64,000 nt of DNA from Mycolicibacterium sediminis (GTDB lineage Bacteria > Actinomycetota > Actinomycetes > Mycobacteriales > Mycobacteriaceae): assembly GCF_010731735.1 (NCBI RefSeq), contig NZ_AP022588.1, positions 3,286,001-3,350,000 of the forward strand, given 5' to 3'. Both the position numbers and the translations under genes were made by a program. The first letter of the stretch is position 1; each line of letters starts with the position of its first letter. The notes beneath the pieces were generated by a model. The model did not search any database and was not told where the DNA came from. It saw only the letters and a program-made list of their open reading frames with translations. Shown here piece after piece: positions 25,244 through 33,525 of this stretch.

Positions 25244-26559
25244 TCGAGCGGTTTCAGCGCGAGCGTCGCCGCCACGCTGATCGCCGCCGTCGCGACGAGG
25301 TATCCGCACGCCAACCACGGTGAGCCGTCCGTCGCCGCGATCAGTGCGACGAGGATCAGCGGCGTCAGACCCGACGCGTAGACCCCCGACAGCTGATACA
25401 CCGTCGAGAGCCCGGTGTAGCGGATGCGGGTGGGGAACAGCGACGCGTACAGCGTGCCCTGCGCGCCGTAGAACCAGGCGTGCACGACCCCGAACACCAG
25501 GATCATGCCCACCGCGTACGTGGTGAGCGTCCCGACGGAGAACAGCGCGAACACCGGGAACACCAGAATCCCGTAGGCGGCGATCCCGCTGGCGTACACG
25601 CGTTTCGGCCCGAAGCGGTCGGCCAGCAGACCCGACACCGGCAGCAGCGCCGCCATCAGCAGCGCCGCGACCGTCACCACCACCAGCGTCGGCACCTTGG
25701 CCAGGTGCAGGGTGCCGGTGGCGTAGGAGATGGCGAACACACCCCAGGTGTTGAACGCGGCACCCTCGCCCCAGCGCGACAGCATGCCGAGCACCGTCGA
25801 CCGCAGCGCGGGCGGGCGGAACACCTCCCGCACCGGCACCGTCGACGTCTCGCCCGACTGGCGCACCTTTTCGAACTCGGGCGTCTCGGTGGCCTTGAGG
25901 CGGACGACGACACCGACGATCACGAGCGCGATGCTCCCCAGGAACGCGATCCGCCAGCCGTAGGCGAGGAACGCCTCGTCGCTCATCACCACCTGCAGCA
26001 GCGCGAACACCCCCGTGCCCAGCGCCAGACCGAGCGCGAGGCCGACCTGCGGGATGCTGCCGAAGAGGCCGCGGCGGTTGGGCGGGCTGTGCTCGACGGC
26101 GAGCAGGACCGCACCCGCCCACTCACCTCCCAGCGCGAAGCCCTGCACGATGCGCAGCACCAGCAGCAGGATCGGCGCGAGGATCCCGATCTGTGCTGCG
26201 GTGGGCAGCACGCCCATCAGCGCGGTGGCGCCTCCCATCAGCAACATGGTCGCCGCGAGGGTGCGCTTGCGGCCGATGCGGTCACCGATGTGCCCGAACA
26301 CGAAGCCACCGATCGGGCGGACGACGAAGCCGACGGCGAAGGTCGCGAAGGACAGCAGCGTGCCGACCAGTGAACTCTCGTCGGGGAAGAACGCGCGGTT
26401 GAACACGAGGCTCGCCGCCGTGGCGTAGAGGAAGAAGTCGTACCACTCGATCGTGGTGCCCACGAGGCTCGCCAGCAGCGGCGTGCGGAGGTTCGCCGGT
26501 GGATCGGCCGCCGTTCCGGCGTCCGTCGAGGTGTCCGTTGGCGTCACGTGACTCCACAT
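25225..26559 (-). CDS. MFS transporter, metabolite:H+ symporter (MHS) type
   Basis: Twelve-helix permease of 444 residues. The N-terminal motif LLASLVGTTIEWYDFFLYATA and the loop-2/3 signature GHIGDRIGRKRTL are diagnostic of the MHS branch (proline/betaine, shikimate, alpha-ketoglutarate, citrate carriers); the first motif spans about residues 28-48. The substrate is probably a carboxylate, betaine or similar. The ATG at 26559 is chosen over upstream in-frame starts that would overlap the divergent sulfite-oxidase gene. The 3' end overlaps the LeuA-domain gene by 19 bp, convergently. Confidence 0.88.
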   Translation of the reverse strand: MWSHVTPTDTSTDAGTAADPPANLRTPLLASLVGTTIEWYDFFLYATAASLVFNRAFFPDESSLVGTLLSFATFAVGFVVRPIGGFVFGHIGDRIGRKRTLAATMLLMGGATALMGVLPTAAQIGILAPILLLVLRIVQGFALGGEWAGAVLLAVEHSPPNRRGLFGSIPQVGLALGLALGTGVFALLQVVMSDEAFLAYGWRIAFLGSIALVIVGVVVRLKATETPEFEKVRQSGETSTVPVREVFRPPALRSTVLGMLSRWGEGAAFNTWGVFAISYATGTLHLAKVPTLVVVTVAALLMAALLPVSGLLADRFGPKRVYASGIAAYGILVFPVFALFSVGTLTTYAVGMILVFGVVHAWFYGAQGTLYASLFPTRIRYTGLSTVYQLSGVYASGLTPLILVALIAATDGSPWLACGYLVATAAISVAATLALKPLDQVQSA

Positions 26560-26636
26560 AGCCCTACCGTCGCGGTGAAGGCAAGACTCGTGCTCGTGGT
26601 GATCGAAAACCCCCGTTGCGATCCGACCGAGCGCAA

Positions 26637-26658
26637 CCCGAGCGCCGACGGGCTCGGG
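26637..26658 (+). other. Hairpin in leader of sulfite-oxidase-type gene
   Basis: CCCGAGC (26637-26643) pairs with GCTCGGG (26652-26658) over an 8-base loop, 19 bp before the ATG at 26678. There is no U-tract. It could be a protein-binding palindrome or a 5' UTR structure for the Moco enzyme gene. Confidence 0.35.
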
Positions 26659-26677
26659 CGCTGCACAATGAGCTGTT

Positions 26678-27781
26678 ATGACGTCGGTGCGGACCTGGGG
26701 CAAGCGGCCCGGCACGGTGGTGCAGGAGGCGGTGCCGTTCAACGCCGAAGCGGCGGCGGCCGCGCTCGCCGACGAGGAGATCACGCCGGTCGACGTCTTC
26801 TACGCCCGCAACCACGGCCCCATCCCCGATGTGGCCGCGAACGACTGGCGGCTCGTGGTCGACGGACTGGTCGACGCGGAACTTGACCTGTCGCTCGACC
26901 GGTTGACCTCCGAGTTCGCCGAGCACGAGGTGACGGCCACGCTGCAGTGCGCGGGCAACCGGCGCGACGAGTTCGTCGCGATACGGCCGATCCCCGGCGA
27001 GGATCCGTGGGGACCGGGCGCCACCTCGACCGCTCGGTGGCACGGCGCCCGGCTGGCCGACGTGCTCGCGTCGGCGGGCGTCACCGACGCCGACGACCTG
27101 CACGTCGAGTTCACCGCCCCCGACGTCGCCGCGGACGCGTCACCCGCGCAGGCGTACGGCAGTTCGATCCCGCTGCGCAAGGCGCTGTCGCGGGAGGTGC
27201 TCCTGGCCTGGCGCATGAACGACGAACCGCTGCCCCGTCTGCACGGTGGGCCGGTGCGGGTCGTCGTGCCGGGGTTCATCGGCGCCCGCAGCGTCAAGTG
27301 GGTGCATCGGATCACGGTGCGGGACAGCCCGTCGGACAACTACTTTCAGGCGAGCGCCTACCGGCTGCTGCCCGCGGACGCCGATCCCGGCGCCGGCGCG
27401 GGCGAGGGCATCCCGCTGTCGAGCATCGGCCTGAACTCGGCGATCCTGTGTCCGGCCGACGGGGCGGTACTGCCGCCCGGTCCGGTCACGGTGAGCGGCT
27501 ACGCACTAGGCGGCGACGACCGCGAGATCGCACGCGTCGACGTCTCGGCCGACGGTGGTGCGACGTGGCGGCCCGCCGAGCTGTCGGCATCCCGTGGTCC
27601 GTGGGCGTGGCGGTTCTGGTCGTTCACCGTCGACCTCGTCGACGGCACGGTCGACGTCGTGGCCAGGGCCTGGGACGACAGGGGTGGGCTGCAGTCGGAA
27701 TCCACTGCGGCGCTGTGGAATCCGAAGGGGTACGCCAACTACTCCTGGCCGCGGCGCCGAATCGTGGTCGGCCGGTCCTGA
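26678..27781 (+). CDS. Sulfite oxidase-type molybdopterin enzyme (cytosolic)
   Basis: Moco enzyme of 367 residues. An oxidoreductase Moco domain (about 40-230) has the molybdenum-ligand Cys91 in TLQCAGNRRDE, the classic eukaryotic-type sulfite oxidase spacing. A C-terminal Mo-co dimerisation domain (about 255-355) has SGYALGGDDREIARVDVS. There is no signal peptide, twin arginine or b5-type heme domain, so it is a cytosolic protein needing a separate electron acceptor. Sulfite oxidation to sulfate is the likeliest role. It is paralogous to the membrane-bound Moco protein at 17173. It is divergent from the MFS gene. Confidence 0.88.
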   Translation: MTSVRTWGKRPGTVVQEAVPFNAEAAAAALADEEITPVDVFYARNHGPIPDVAANDWRLVVDGLVDAELDLSLDRLTSEFAEHEVTATLQCAGNRRDEFVAIRPIPGEDPWGPGATSTARWHGARLADVLASAGVTDADDLHVEFTAPDVAADASPAQAYGSSIPLRKALSREVLLAWRMNDEPLPRLHGGPVRVVVPGFIGARSVKWVHRITVRDSPSDNYFQASAYRLLPADADPGAGAGEGIPLSSIGLNSAILCPADGAVLPPGPVTVSGYALGGDDREIARVDVSADGGATWRPAELSASRGPWAWRFWSFTVDLVDGTVDVVARAWDDRGGLQSESTAALWNPKGYANYSWPRRRIVVGRS

Positions 27782-27800
27782 CCCGAGGGACCGGGAGGGC

Positions 27801-28175
27801 TCAGCCGCGCGGGCGCAGCGCCCACGCCCCGAAGCCCACCGCGGCGGCCGGGACGCCGATCATGGCGGCCGCGCTGGCCGGGGACACGCCGCCCCGGCCC
27901 AGGACGCCGGCCGCACCATCGGCGACGTCGCAGGCCATGCCGACGCGAGCCCAGGTCCGGCGCCGGTCACCGGAACTGGTCACCGTGCCGAGTCCGACTG
28001 CGAGGTCGCGCACGCCGAACAGCCGCCACAGGTAGCGGCCCTGCGCGTCGGGTGCGGGGAAGCCGAACAGCCGCGAGGTCAGCTCCGGGTTGGCCCACGC
28101 CAGTGCGCCGATCCCGATCCGCATGCCCGCCAGTGCGACGATGCCCGCGTCGGCCAGTCCCTCAGCCCGCGCCAC
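27801..28175 (-). CDS. Small membrane protein (DUF4267-like)
   Basis: Protein of 124 residues with about three to four hydrophobic segments. The pattern RIGIGALAWANPELTSRLFG followed by FGVRDLAVGLG resembles DUF4267-type small membrane proteins often found beside P450 or oxidoreductase genes in mycobacteria. The start is GTG two bases after the P450 stop, so it is translationally coupled to the P450. Function unknown. The long open frame running upstream through the P450 gene is a high-GC artefact. Confidence 0.65.
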   Translation of the reverse strand: MARAEGLADAGIVALAGMRIGIGALAWANPELTSRLFGFPAPDAQGRYLWRLFGVRDLAVGLGTVTSSGDRRRTWARVGMACDVADGAAGVLGRGGVSPASAAAMIGVPAAAVGFGAWALRPRG

Positions 28176-28177
28176 GG

Positions 28178-29659
28178 TCAGCGCAGCGGGCGCAGGATGA
28201 TGGGCATGCCGTCCATCGGGATGGGCATGCCGCCGTAGTCCCAGTGCGCCTTGTATCCCGGCCGGGCCAGCTCCAGGCGGTACTTGCGTAGCAGGCGGTG
28301 CATGACGGTCTTGATCTCGAGCTGGCCGAACACCATGCCGATGCACTTGTGGGCGCCGCCACCGAACGGCGCGAACGCGTACCGGTGCTGCTTGTGCTCG
28401 TTGCGCGGTTCGGCGAACCGCGCCGGGTCGAACTTCTCCGGGTCGGTCCACAGCTCCGGCAGGTGGTGGTTCATCGACGGCCAGGTGATCACCGAGGTGT
28501 TGGCCGGGATGTGGTAGCCGCAGAGGTCGGTGTCGCGCACCGTCATTCGCACGTTGAAGGGCAGCGGCGTCACCAGGCGCAGCGACTCGTTCATCACGAG
28601 GTCGAGTGTCTCGAGCTTCTCCAGCGCGTCGATGTCGAGCGGACCGTCGCCGAGGCGGTCGGACTCGTCGCGCACCCGGTCCTGCCACTCCGGGTTGGCG
28701 GCCAGGTTGTAGGCCATCGTCGTCAGCGTCGACGTCGAGGTGTCGTGCGCGGCCATCATCAGGAAGATCATGTGGTTGACGATGTCGGCGTCGGAGAAGG
28801 CGTTGCCGTCCTCGTCCGCGGTCTGACACAGCACGCTCAGCATGTCGGTGCCCTCGGTGCCGCGCTTCTCCTTCACGCGGGCGACGAAGTAGTCGTCGAG
28901 CACCTTGCGGGCCTGCAGCCCGCGCCACCACTTGAACGGCGGCACGGCCGTCCGGATGATCGCCCCGCCCGCACGGGTGGTCATCGTGAAGGCGTCGTTG
29001 ACCTTGGTGACCAACTCCTTGTCGCCGCCGTGCTCGTGGCCCATGAACACCACCGACGCGATGTCGAGGGTCAGTTCCTTGACGGCGGGATAGAAGAGGA
29101 AGCGTGAGTCGTTGGCCACCCAGTCGTTGCTCACGACCTCGGAGGCCACCCGGTCGATGTGCTCCACGTAGCCGGTGAGCCGGCTGCGGATGAAGGCCTC
29201 CTGCATGATGCGCCGGTGGAACATGTGTTCCTCGAAGTCGAGCATCATCAGGCCGCGGTTGAAGAACGGGCCGATGACGGGATGCCAGCCCTGCTGCGAG
29301 TAGTCTTTGTTGCGGTTGGAGAACACCGTCTGCGTGGCGTCCGGACCCAGGGCGGTGACCGCGGGCAGCGCCGCCGAGTGCGTGTAGTGCACCGGGCCGT
29401 GCTTGCGATAGATGTCCAGTGCGAAGGCGGGGCCGCCCCGGAACGTCTCGATCATGTGGCCCAGCACCGGCAGGCCGGCGTCGCCCAGGACCGGCTTGAG
29501 GCCGCTGCCCGGGGGCGGCTCCGCCAGGGGGAACTGCTCCCACTCCTTGGCGCGCAGCCGCTTCTCGATGGCGCCCATCCCGGGGAAGTTGTTGATCGAG
29601 GGAGTGAGACGTCGTTTCGCCTCGCCGAGCAGGTACTCCGGGGTGTTGATGGTCGCCAT
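28178..29659 (-). CDS. Cytochrome P450 (CYP136-like)
   Basis: P450 of 493 residues, the length I recall for M. tuberculosis CYP136 (Rv3059), which has the same neighbours. Diagnostic motifs are the I-helix MMAAHDTSTST, the K-helix ESLR, and the heme loop FAPFGGGAHKCIG with the thiolate ligand Cys439. It should use O2 with electrons from a ferredoxin/reductase pair encoded elsewhere. It is divergent from a TetR gene with a good operator between them, and is followed by a coupled small membrane protein. Natural substrate unknown. Confidence 0.93.
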   Translation of the reverse strand: MATINTPEYLLGEAKRRLTPSINNFPGMGAIEKRLRAKEWEQFPLAEPPPGSGLKPVLGDAGLPVLGHMIETFRGGPAFALDIYRKHGPVHYTHSAALPAVTALGPDATQTVFSNRNKDYSQQGWHPVIGPFFNRGLMMLDFEEHMFHRRIMQEAFIRSRLTGYVEHIDRVASEVVSNDWVANDSRFLFYPAVKELTLDIASVVFMGHEHGGDKELVTKVNDAFTMTTRAGGAIIRTAVPPFKWWRGLQARKVLDDYFVARVKEKRGTEGTDMLSVLCQTADEDGNAFSDADIVNHMIFLMMAAHDTSTSTLTTMAYNLAANPEWQDRVRDESDRLGDGPLDIDALEKLETLDLVMNESLRLVTPLPFNVRMTVRDTDLCGYHIPANTSVITWPSMNHHLPELWTDPEKFDPARFAEPRNEHKQHRYAFAPFGGGAHKCIGMVFGQLEIKTVMHRLLRKYRLELARPGYKAHWDYGGMPIPMDGMPIILRPLR

Positions 29660-29718
29660 GATTCTCCTGGGCTGAGTTCGTGTGGTCGATCTCACTCGAA
29701 CGCCATCCTGCCGAGGCG

Positions 29719-29736
29719 ACTTGACGCCTGTCAAGT
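29719..29736. promoter_or_regulatory. TetR operator between P450 and tetR
   Basis: Perfect inverted repeat ACTTGAC-GCCT-GTCAAGT in the 114-bp divergent gap. The minus-strand copy of TTGACA is also a good -35 hexamer for the P450 gene. A repressor bound here would control both divergent genes. Confidence 0.65.
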
Positions 29737-29773
29737 TTGTCCCGGGCGTGCCACGGTGCAATGGTTGTCGACC

Positions 29774-30406
29774 ATGAGCGTCGAACCGGTCCCCGCTGGC
29801 GGCGCCAGTCGTCGCAGTCGTGGTGACCGGCAGCGCGAGGCGATCATCAACGCCGTCCGCGAACTGCTCGAGGTCAAGTCGTTCGCCGACCTGTCGGTCA
29901 GCATGATCAGCGAGCGGGCCGGGGTGGCGCGGTCGGGGTTCTACTTCTACTTCGACTCCAAGTACGCGGTGCTCGCCGTCATCGTGGCCGAGGCCATGGA
30001 CGAGTTGGAGACGCTCACCCACGACTACGCGCCGCGCGAGCCCGACGAGACGCCGGCCGAGTTCGCCAAGCGCATGGTCGGCAGTGCCGCCGCGGTGTTC
30101 GGCAGTCGCGACCCCGTCATGCGGGCGTTCACGCTGGCGCAGAACACCGACGGGCAGATCCGCGAGATCATGAACGACTTCGAGGACACCGTCATCGAGA
30201 AGATCGTCGGTCTCGTCCGGCAGGACTCCGGTGCCCGGCCCATCACCGACGACCTCCCGGCGCTGGTGCGCATGCTCACCGCGACGACGGCGATGACGCT
30301 GTCGCACGACACCGGCTTCGTCGGCCGCGACGCCGATCCGGTCCGGGCGGTCGACGTGGTCGAGCGACTGTGGCTGAACGCGCTGTGGGGTGGCCAGGAC
30401 CGCTGA
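29774..30406 (+). CDS. TetR family regulator (EthR-like)
   Basis: Repressor of 210 residues, similar in length to M. tuberculosis Rv3058c at the same place. Helix-turn-helix at about 38-60: LSVSMISERAGVARSGFYFYF, followed by DSKYAVLAVIV. It controls, most likely, the divergent P450 and itself through the ACTTGAC/GTCAAGT operator, and perhaps the SDR gene that follows 23 bp downstream. The frame is open upstream; the ATG at 29774 gives the proper N terminus. Confidence 0.88.
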   Translation: MSVEPVPAGGASRRSRGDRQREAIINAVRELLEVKSFADLSVSMISERAGVARSGFYFYFDSKYAVLAVIVAEAMDELETLTHDYAPREPDETPAEFAKRMVGSAAAVFGSRDPVMRAFTLAQNTDGQIREIMNDFEDTVIEKIVGLVRQDSGARPITDDLPALVRMLTATTAMTLSHDTGFVGRDADPVRAVDVVERLWLNALWGGQDR

Positions 30407-30429
30407 GGTCCGCCGGTAGGGTCACCCGC

Positions 30430-31287
30430 ATGGCACAGCGCAACGGATATGCGGGCAAGAGGTGCTTCCTCACCGGAGCCGCCAGCGGCATCGGCCGGGC
30501 GACGGCGTTGCGACTGGCGGCCGAGGGTGCCGAACTGTTCCTCACCGATCGCAACGCGGAGGGTCTCGACGAGACCGTCGCGGACGCCCGTGCGCTGGGC
30601 GGAGTGGTGAGCGCCCATCGCGCGCTCGACGTCTCGGACTACGACCAGGTCGCCGCGTTCGCAGCCGACGTCCACGCCTCGCACCCGGCCATGGACGTCG
30701 TGATGAACATCGCCGGGGTCTCGGCATGGGGCACCGTCAGCACGCTCGAGCACCGGCACTGGGACACCATGGTGTCGGTCAACCTGATGGGGCCGATCCA
30801 CGTCATCGAGTGCTTCGTCCCGCCGATGGTGGCGGCCAAGCGCGGCGGACACCTCGTCAACGTGTCGTCGGCGGCGGGCCTCGTCGCACTGCCCTGGCAC
30901 GCCGCGTACAGCGCGAGCAAGTACGGACTGCGCGGCGTCAGCGAGGTCCTCCGGTTCGACCTGGCACGCCACCGCATCGGCGTGTCCCTGGTGGTGCCGG
31001 GAGCGGTCAAGACGCCGCTAGTGCAGACCGTCGAGATCGCCGGCGTCGATCGGGACCACCCGCAGGTGCGCAAGTGGGTCGACCGGTTCGGTGGGCACGC
31101 GGTGTCGCCGGAGCACGTCGCCGACCGCATCCTGCGCGGGGTCGCGCGCAACCGTTACCTGGTCTACACCTCGCCGGACATCCGCGCGCTCTACATGTTC
31201 AAGCGCGCGGCCTGGTGGCCCTACAGCGTGGCGATGCGGCGGGTCAACGTCATCTTCACCCGCGCCCTGCGGCCCTCGACGAAGTGA
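30430..31287 (+). CDS. SDR family oxidoreductase (Rv3057c-like)
   Basis: Short-chain dehydrogenase of 285 residues with TGAASGIGRAT (cofactor), NIAGVSAWG, and the catalytic VSSAAGLVALPWHAAYSASK segment. A C-terminal extension of about 45 residues (YTSPDIRALYMFKRAAWWPY and following basic residues) is typical of the membrane-associated mycobacterial Rv3057c type. It lies directly behind the TetR gene, as in M. tuberculosis Rv3058c-Rv3057c, and probably acts with the P450 on a lipid or sterol-like compound. Confidence 0.88.
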   Translation: MAQRNGYAGKRCFLTGAASGIGRATALRLAAEGAELFLTDRNAEGLDETVADARALGGVVSAHRALDVSDYDQVAAFAADVHASHPAMDVVMNIAGVSAWGTVSTLEHRHWDTMVSVNLMGPIHVIECFVPPMVAAKRGGHLVNVSSAAGLVALPWHAAYSASKYGLRGVSEVLRFDLARHRIGVSLVVPGAVKTPLVQTVEIAGVDRDHPQVRKWVDRFGGHAVSPEHVADRILRGVARNRYLVYTSPDIRALYMFKRAAWWPYSVAMRRVNVIFTRALRPSTK

Positions 31288-31290
31288 TCC

Positions 31291-32451
31291 TCACCGGCGG
31301 CCCCACTCCCACGGCGGCGCCGTCAGGTTCGTCTGACCGCTGATCCGGGTCTCGCCCCAGTCCTTGTACAACTCGACCTCCGTCGCACCTGCCTCGGCGA
31401 GGTGGGCGCGCATGGGAGCCGAGTGCGTGACCACGACGACCTGGGTGCCGGTGGCGGCCGACCGGATCATCGCCGCGAGGGGCGCGACGAGATCGGGGTG
31501 CAGCGACGTCTCGGGCTCGTTGAGCACCATCAGCGACGGCGGTGACGGGCTCAGCAGCGCGGCGCCCCACAGCAGGAAACGCAGTGTGCCGTCGGAGAGT
31601 TCGGCGGTGCGCAGTGGCCGCAGCATGCCGCTCTGCCGCAGCGTCAGGTCGAACAGTCCGTCGGTGACGGACACCCCGAGCGTCGCGCCGTCGAAGGCAT
31701 CGGCGACCGCGCGGGCGAGATCGTCGAAACCGGCCTCGACGATGGTCTGCACGGCGGCCGCGAGATCGGCGCCGTCGGCGGCGAGGACCGGGGTGCGGGT
31801 GCCCACCCGCGGCTGCCGGGCCGGGGCATCGGCGTCCACGCGAAAGCCGTCGTAGAACCGCCACCCGCGCAACCGGTCTCGCACCGCGGCGAGTTCGGGT
31901 AGAGCGCCGGCGTGAGCGTACTCGGCGAGCACGCTGCGGTGGGTCGGCAGCGCCCTCGTGAGTTCGTCGAAGCCGCGACCCGTGTCGGACGCCACCTCAG
32001 CGTATGCGGCGCCGCGCGACACCAGGGTCGCGCTCGGCCGAAGCCGCGGACCGGCGAACACCGCCTCGCGCTTGATCTCCGGATCGCGCGCGAAGAGTGA
32101 GCCCTTCCCCGCGTGCTGCGGCAGTCCGAGGTCGACGAGGTAGCCGAAGTCGTCTGCGGCATAGCCCATCTCGAGCGACACCGAGCGGGTCCTGGTGGTG
32201 CCCTCCGCGCGGCCGGTGCGGCGCGCACCGCCGAGATCCTCCGGTCCGGCCCACAGCACCGACTCGAGACCACCCTCGCGAGCGAGGGAGCCGACCACCT
32301 CATTGCGGGCGCAGTCGGCGAGCAGGCCCAGCGCCCGGTACACCGATGACTTGCCGGTGCCGTTGGCGCCCGTGACGACGGTCAGGCCCGACAGCGGCAT
32401 CACGAACTCGCGCAGTGAGCGATAGCCGCGGACGGCGATGGTGTGCAGCAC
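31291..32451 (-). CDS. AAA family ATPase (RecF/OLD-like, AAA_21)
   Basis: ABC-ATPase-class protein of 386 residues. Walker A GANGTGKSS (28-36) comes right after the N-terminal GYRSLREFVMPLSGLTVVTG, as in RecF/OLD/SMC-type proteins. The signature-like LSDGTLRFLLWGAALL and Walker B LMVLNEPETSLHPDL follow near residue 300, and a His-loop VVVVTHSAPM after that. There is no TOPRIM or nuclease domain and no partner gene, so it is not a complete OLD-type defence pair. It sits between the SDR and dinB genes, where M. tuberculosis (from memory) has no such gene. Role unknown. Confidence 0.82.
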   Translation of the reverse strand: MLHTIAVRGYRSLREFVMPLSGLTVVTGANGTGKSSVYRALGLLADCARNEVVGSLAREGGLESVLWAGPEDLGGARRTGRAEGTTRTRSVSLEMGYAADDFGYLVDLGLPQHAGKGSLFARDPEIKREAVFAGPRLRPSATLVSRGAAYAEVASDTGRGFDELTRALPTHRSVLAEYAHAGALPELAAVRDRLRGWRFYDGFRVDADAPARQPRVGTRTPVLAADGADLAAAVQTIVEAGFDDLARAVADAFDGATLGVSVTDGLFDLTLRQSGMLRPLRTAELSDGTLRFLLWGAALLSPSPPSLMVLNEPETSLHPDLVAPLAAMIRSAATGTQVVVVTHSAPMRAHLAEAGATEVELYKDWGETRISGQTNLTAPPWEWGRR

Positions 32452-32460
32452 GTTCCGACG

Positions 32461-33525
32461 CTAACGCCCGGCACCGACGGCGTCGTCAGACATGGCGAGT
32501 TCCAGCCGCACGCCGAGTAGCCGCACCGGACGGTCGAGGTCGAACCGATCGAGCACGGCGAGCGCCGTCTCGACGATCGTCGGTTCGTCGACGCCGGGGG
32601 CGGGCAGCTTGCGGATCTTCGTCCTGGTGAAGAACGTCGCGGTGCGCATCGTGACCGCGACCCGGGTGACGACCCGGCCCTCGGCGACGACCTCGGCGAG
32701 CGTCTGGACGGCCAATCGCGTGACGGCTGCGGTCATCTCGGTGCGGTCGGTCAGGTCGGTGGGGAACGTGACCACGTGGCTGCGCGACCGCGGCACCCAC
32801 GGCTGCGGGCTGACCGTCTCGTCGCCACCGCCCTTGGCCAGCAGCAGGACGCCGAGGCCGGTGGACGGTCCGAACGTCTCGGTGAGCAGTGTTGCGTCGG
32901 CTGCGGCGAGGTCGGCGACCGTGGTGATGCCCAGCCCGGCGAGACGCTTCGCCGTCTTGGGTCCGACGCCCCACAGCGCATCCACCCCGCGGTCGCCCAT
33001 CAGCGTCATCCAATTCTCGTCGGTGAGGGTGAACACCCCGCCAGGCTTGCCGAACCCCGTCGCGACCTTGGCGCGCTGCTTGTTGTCGCTGATCCCGACC
33101 GAGCAGGACAGCCCGGTCTCGGCGGCGATCACCGACCGGATGCGCTCGGCGAGTGCGACGGGGTCCGCGACGTCGGCACCCAGGTACGCCTCGTCCCAGC
33201 CCCACACCTCGACGGGATGACCCAGATCGCGCAGCAGTCCCATCACCTGGTCGGAGGCCTCGTCGTAGGCCGCCGAGTCCGACGGCAGGAAGGTGGCGTC
33301 GGGGCACTTGCGGGCCGCTGCGCGCAGCGGCATCCCGGCGTGCACGCCGAACTCTCGCGCCTCGTAGGAGGCGCACGTCACGACCTTGCGGGGCTCGGTC
33401 GGGTCACCGCTCCCGCCGACGATGACCGGCAGGCCCACCAGGTCGGGGTGCCTGCGCAGTTCGACCGACGCCAGGAACTGGTCGAGGTCGACGTGCAGGA
33501 TCCAGGCCATCGGCTCAGACGCCAC
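32461..33525 (-). CDS. dinB: DNA polymerase IV (DinB2-type Y-family polymerase)
   Basis: Y-family translesion polymerase of 354 residues with metal-binding HVDLDQF and WGWDEAYLG motifs, the CSVGISDNKQRAKVATGFGKP segment, a helix-hairpin-helix (GVGPKTAKRLAGLGI) and a little-finger domain. Leucine follows DLDQF at the steric-gate position where most polymerases have Tyr or Phe. This is the trait reported for mycobacterial DinB2, which uses ribonucleotides readily. The protein ends soon after RLELAM with no obvious beta-clamp motif. It overlaps the TetR gene by 11 bp if GTG 33525 is used; the ATG at 33510 is the alternative. Confidence 0.93.
   Translation of the reverse strand: MASEPMAWILHVDLDQFLASVELRRHPDLVGLPVIVGGSGDPTEPRKVVTCASYEAREFGVHAGMPLRAAARKCPDATFLPSDSAAYDEASDQVMGLLRDLGHPVEVWGWDEAYLGADVADPVALAERIRSVIAAETGLSCSVGISDNKQRAKVATGFGKPGGVFTLTDENWMTLMGDRGVDALWGVGPKTAKRLAGLGITTVADLAAADATLLTETFGPSTGLGVLLLAKGGGDETVSPQPWVPRSRSHVVTFPTDLTDRTEMTAAVTRLAVQTLAEVVAEGRVVTRVAVTMRTATFFTRTKIRKLPAPGVDEPTIVETALAVLDRFDLDRPVRLLGVRLELAMSDDAVGAGR

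Noticed and set aside
27801..29543. Long minus-strand frame through the P450 gene
   Set aside because: Only the last 124 codons, beyond the P450 stop, read as protein; the rest is a shifted reading of the P450 coding sequence.
31291..32451. OLD-type or Gabija-like defence system
   Set aside because: No TOPRIM domain in the protein and no helicase or nuclease gene next to it; neighbours are housekeeping genes.
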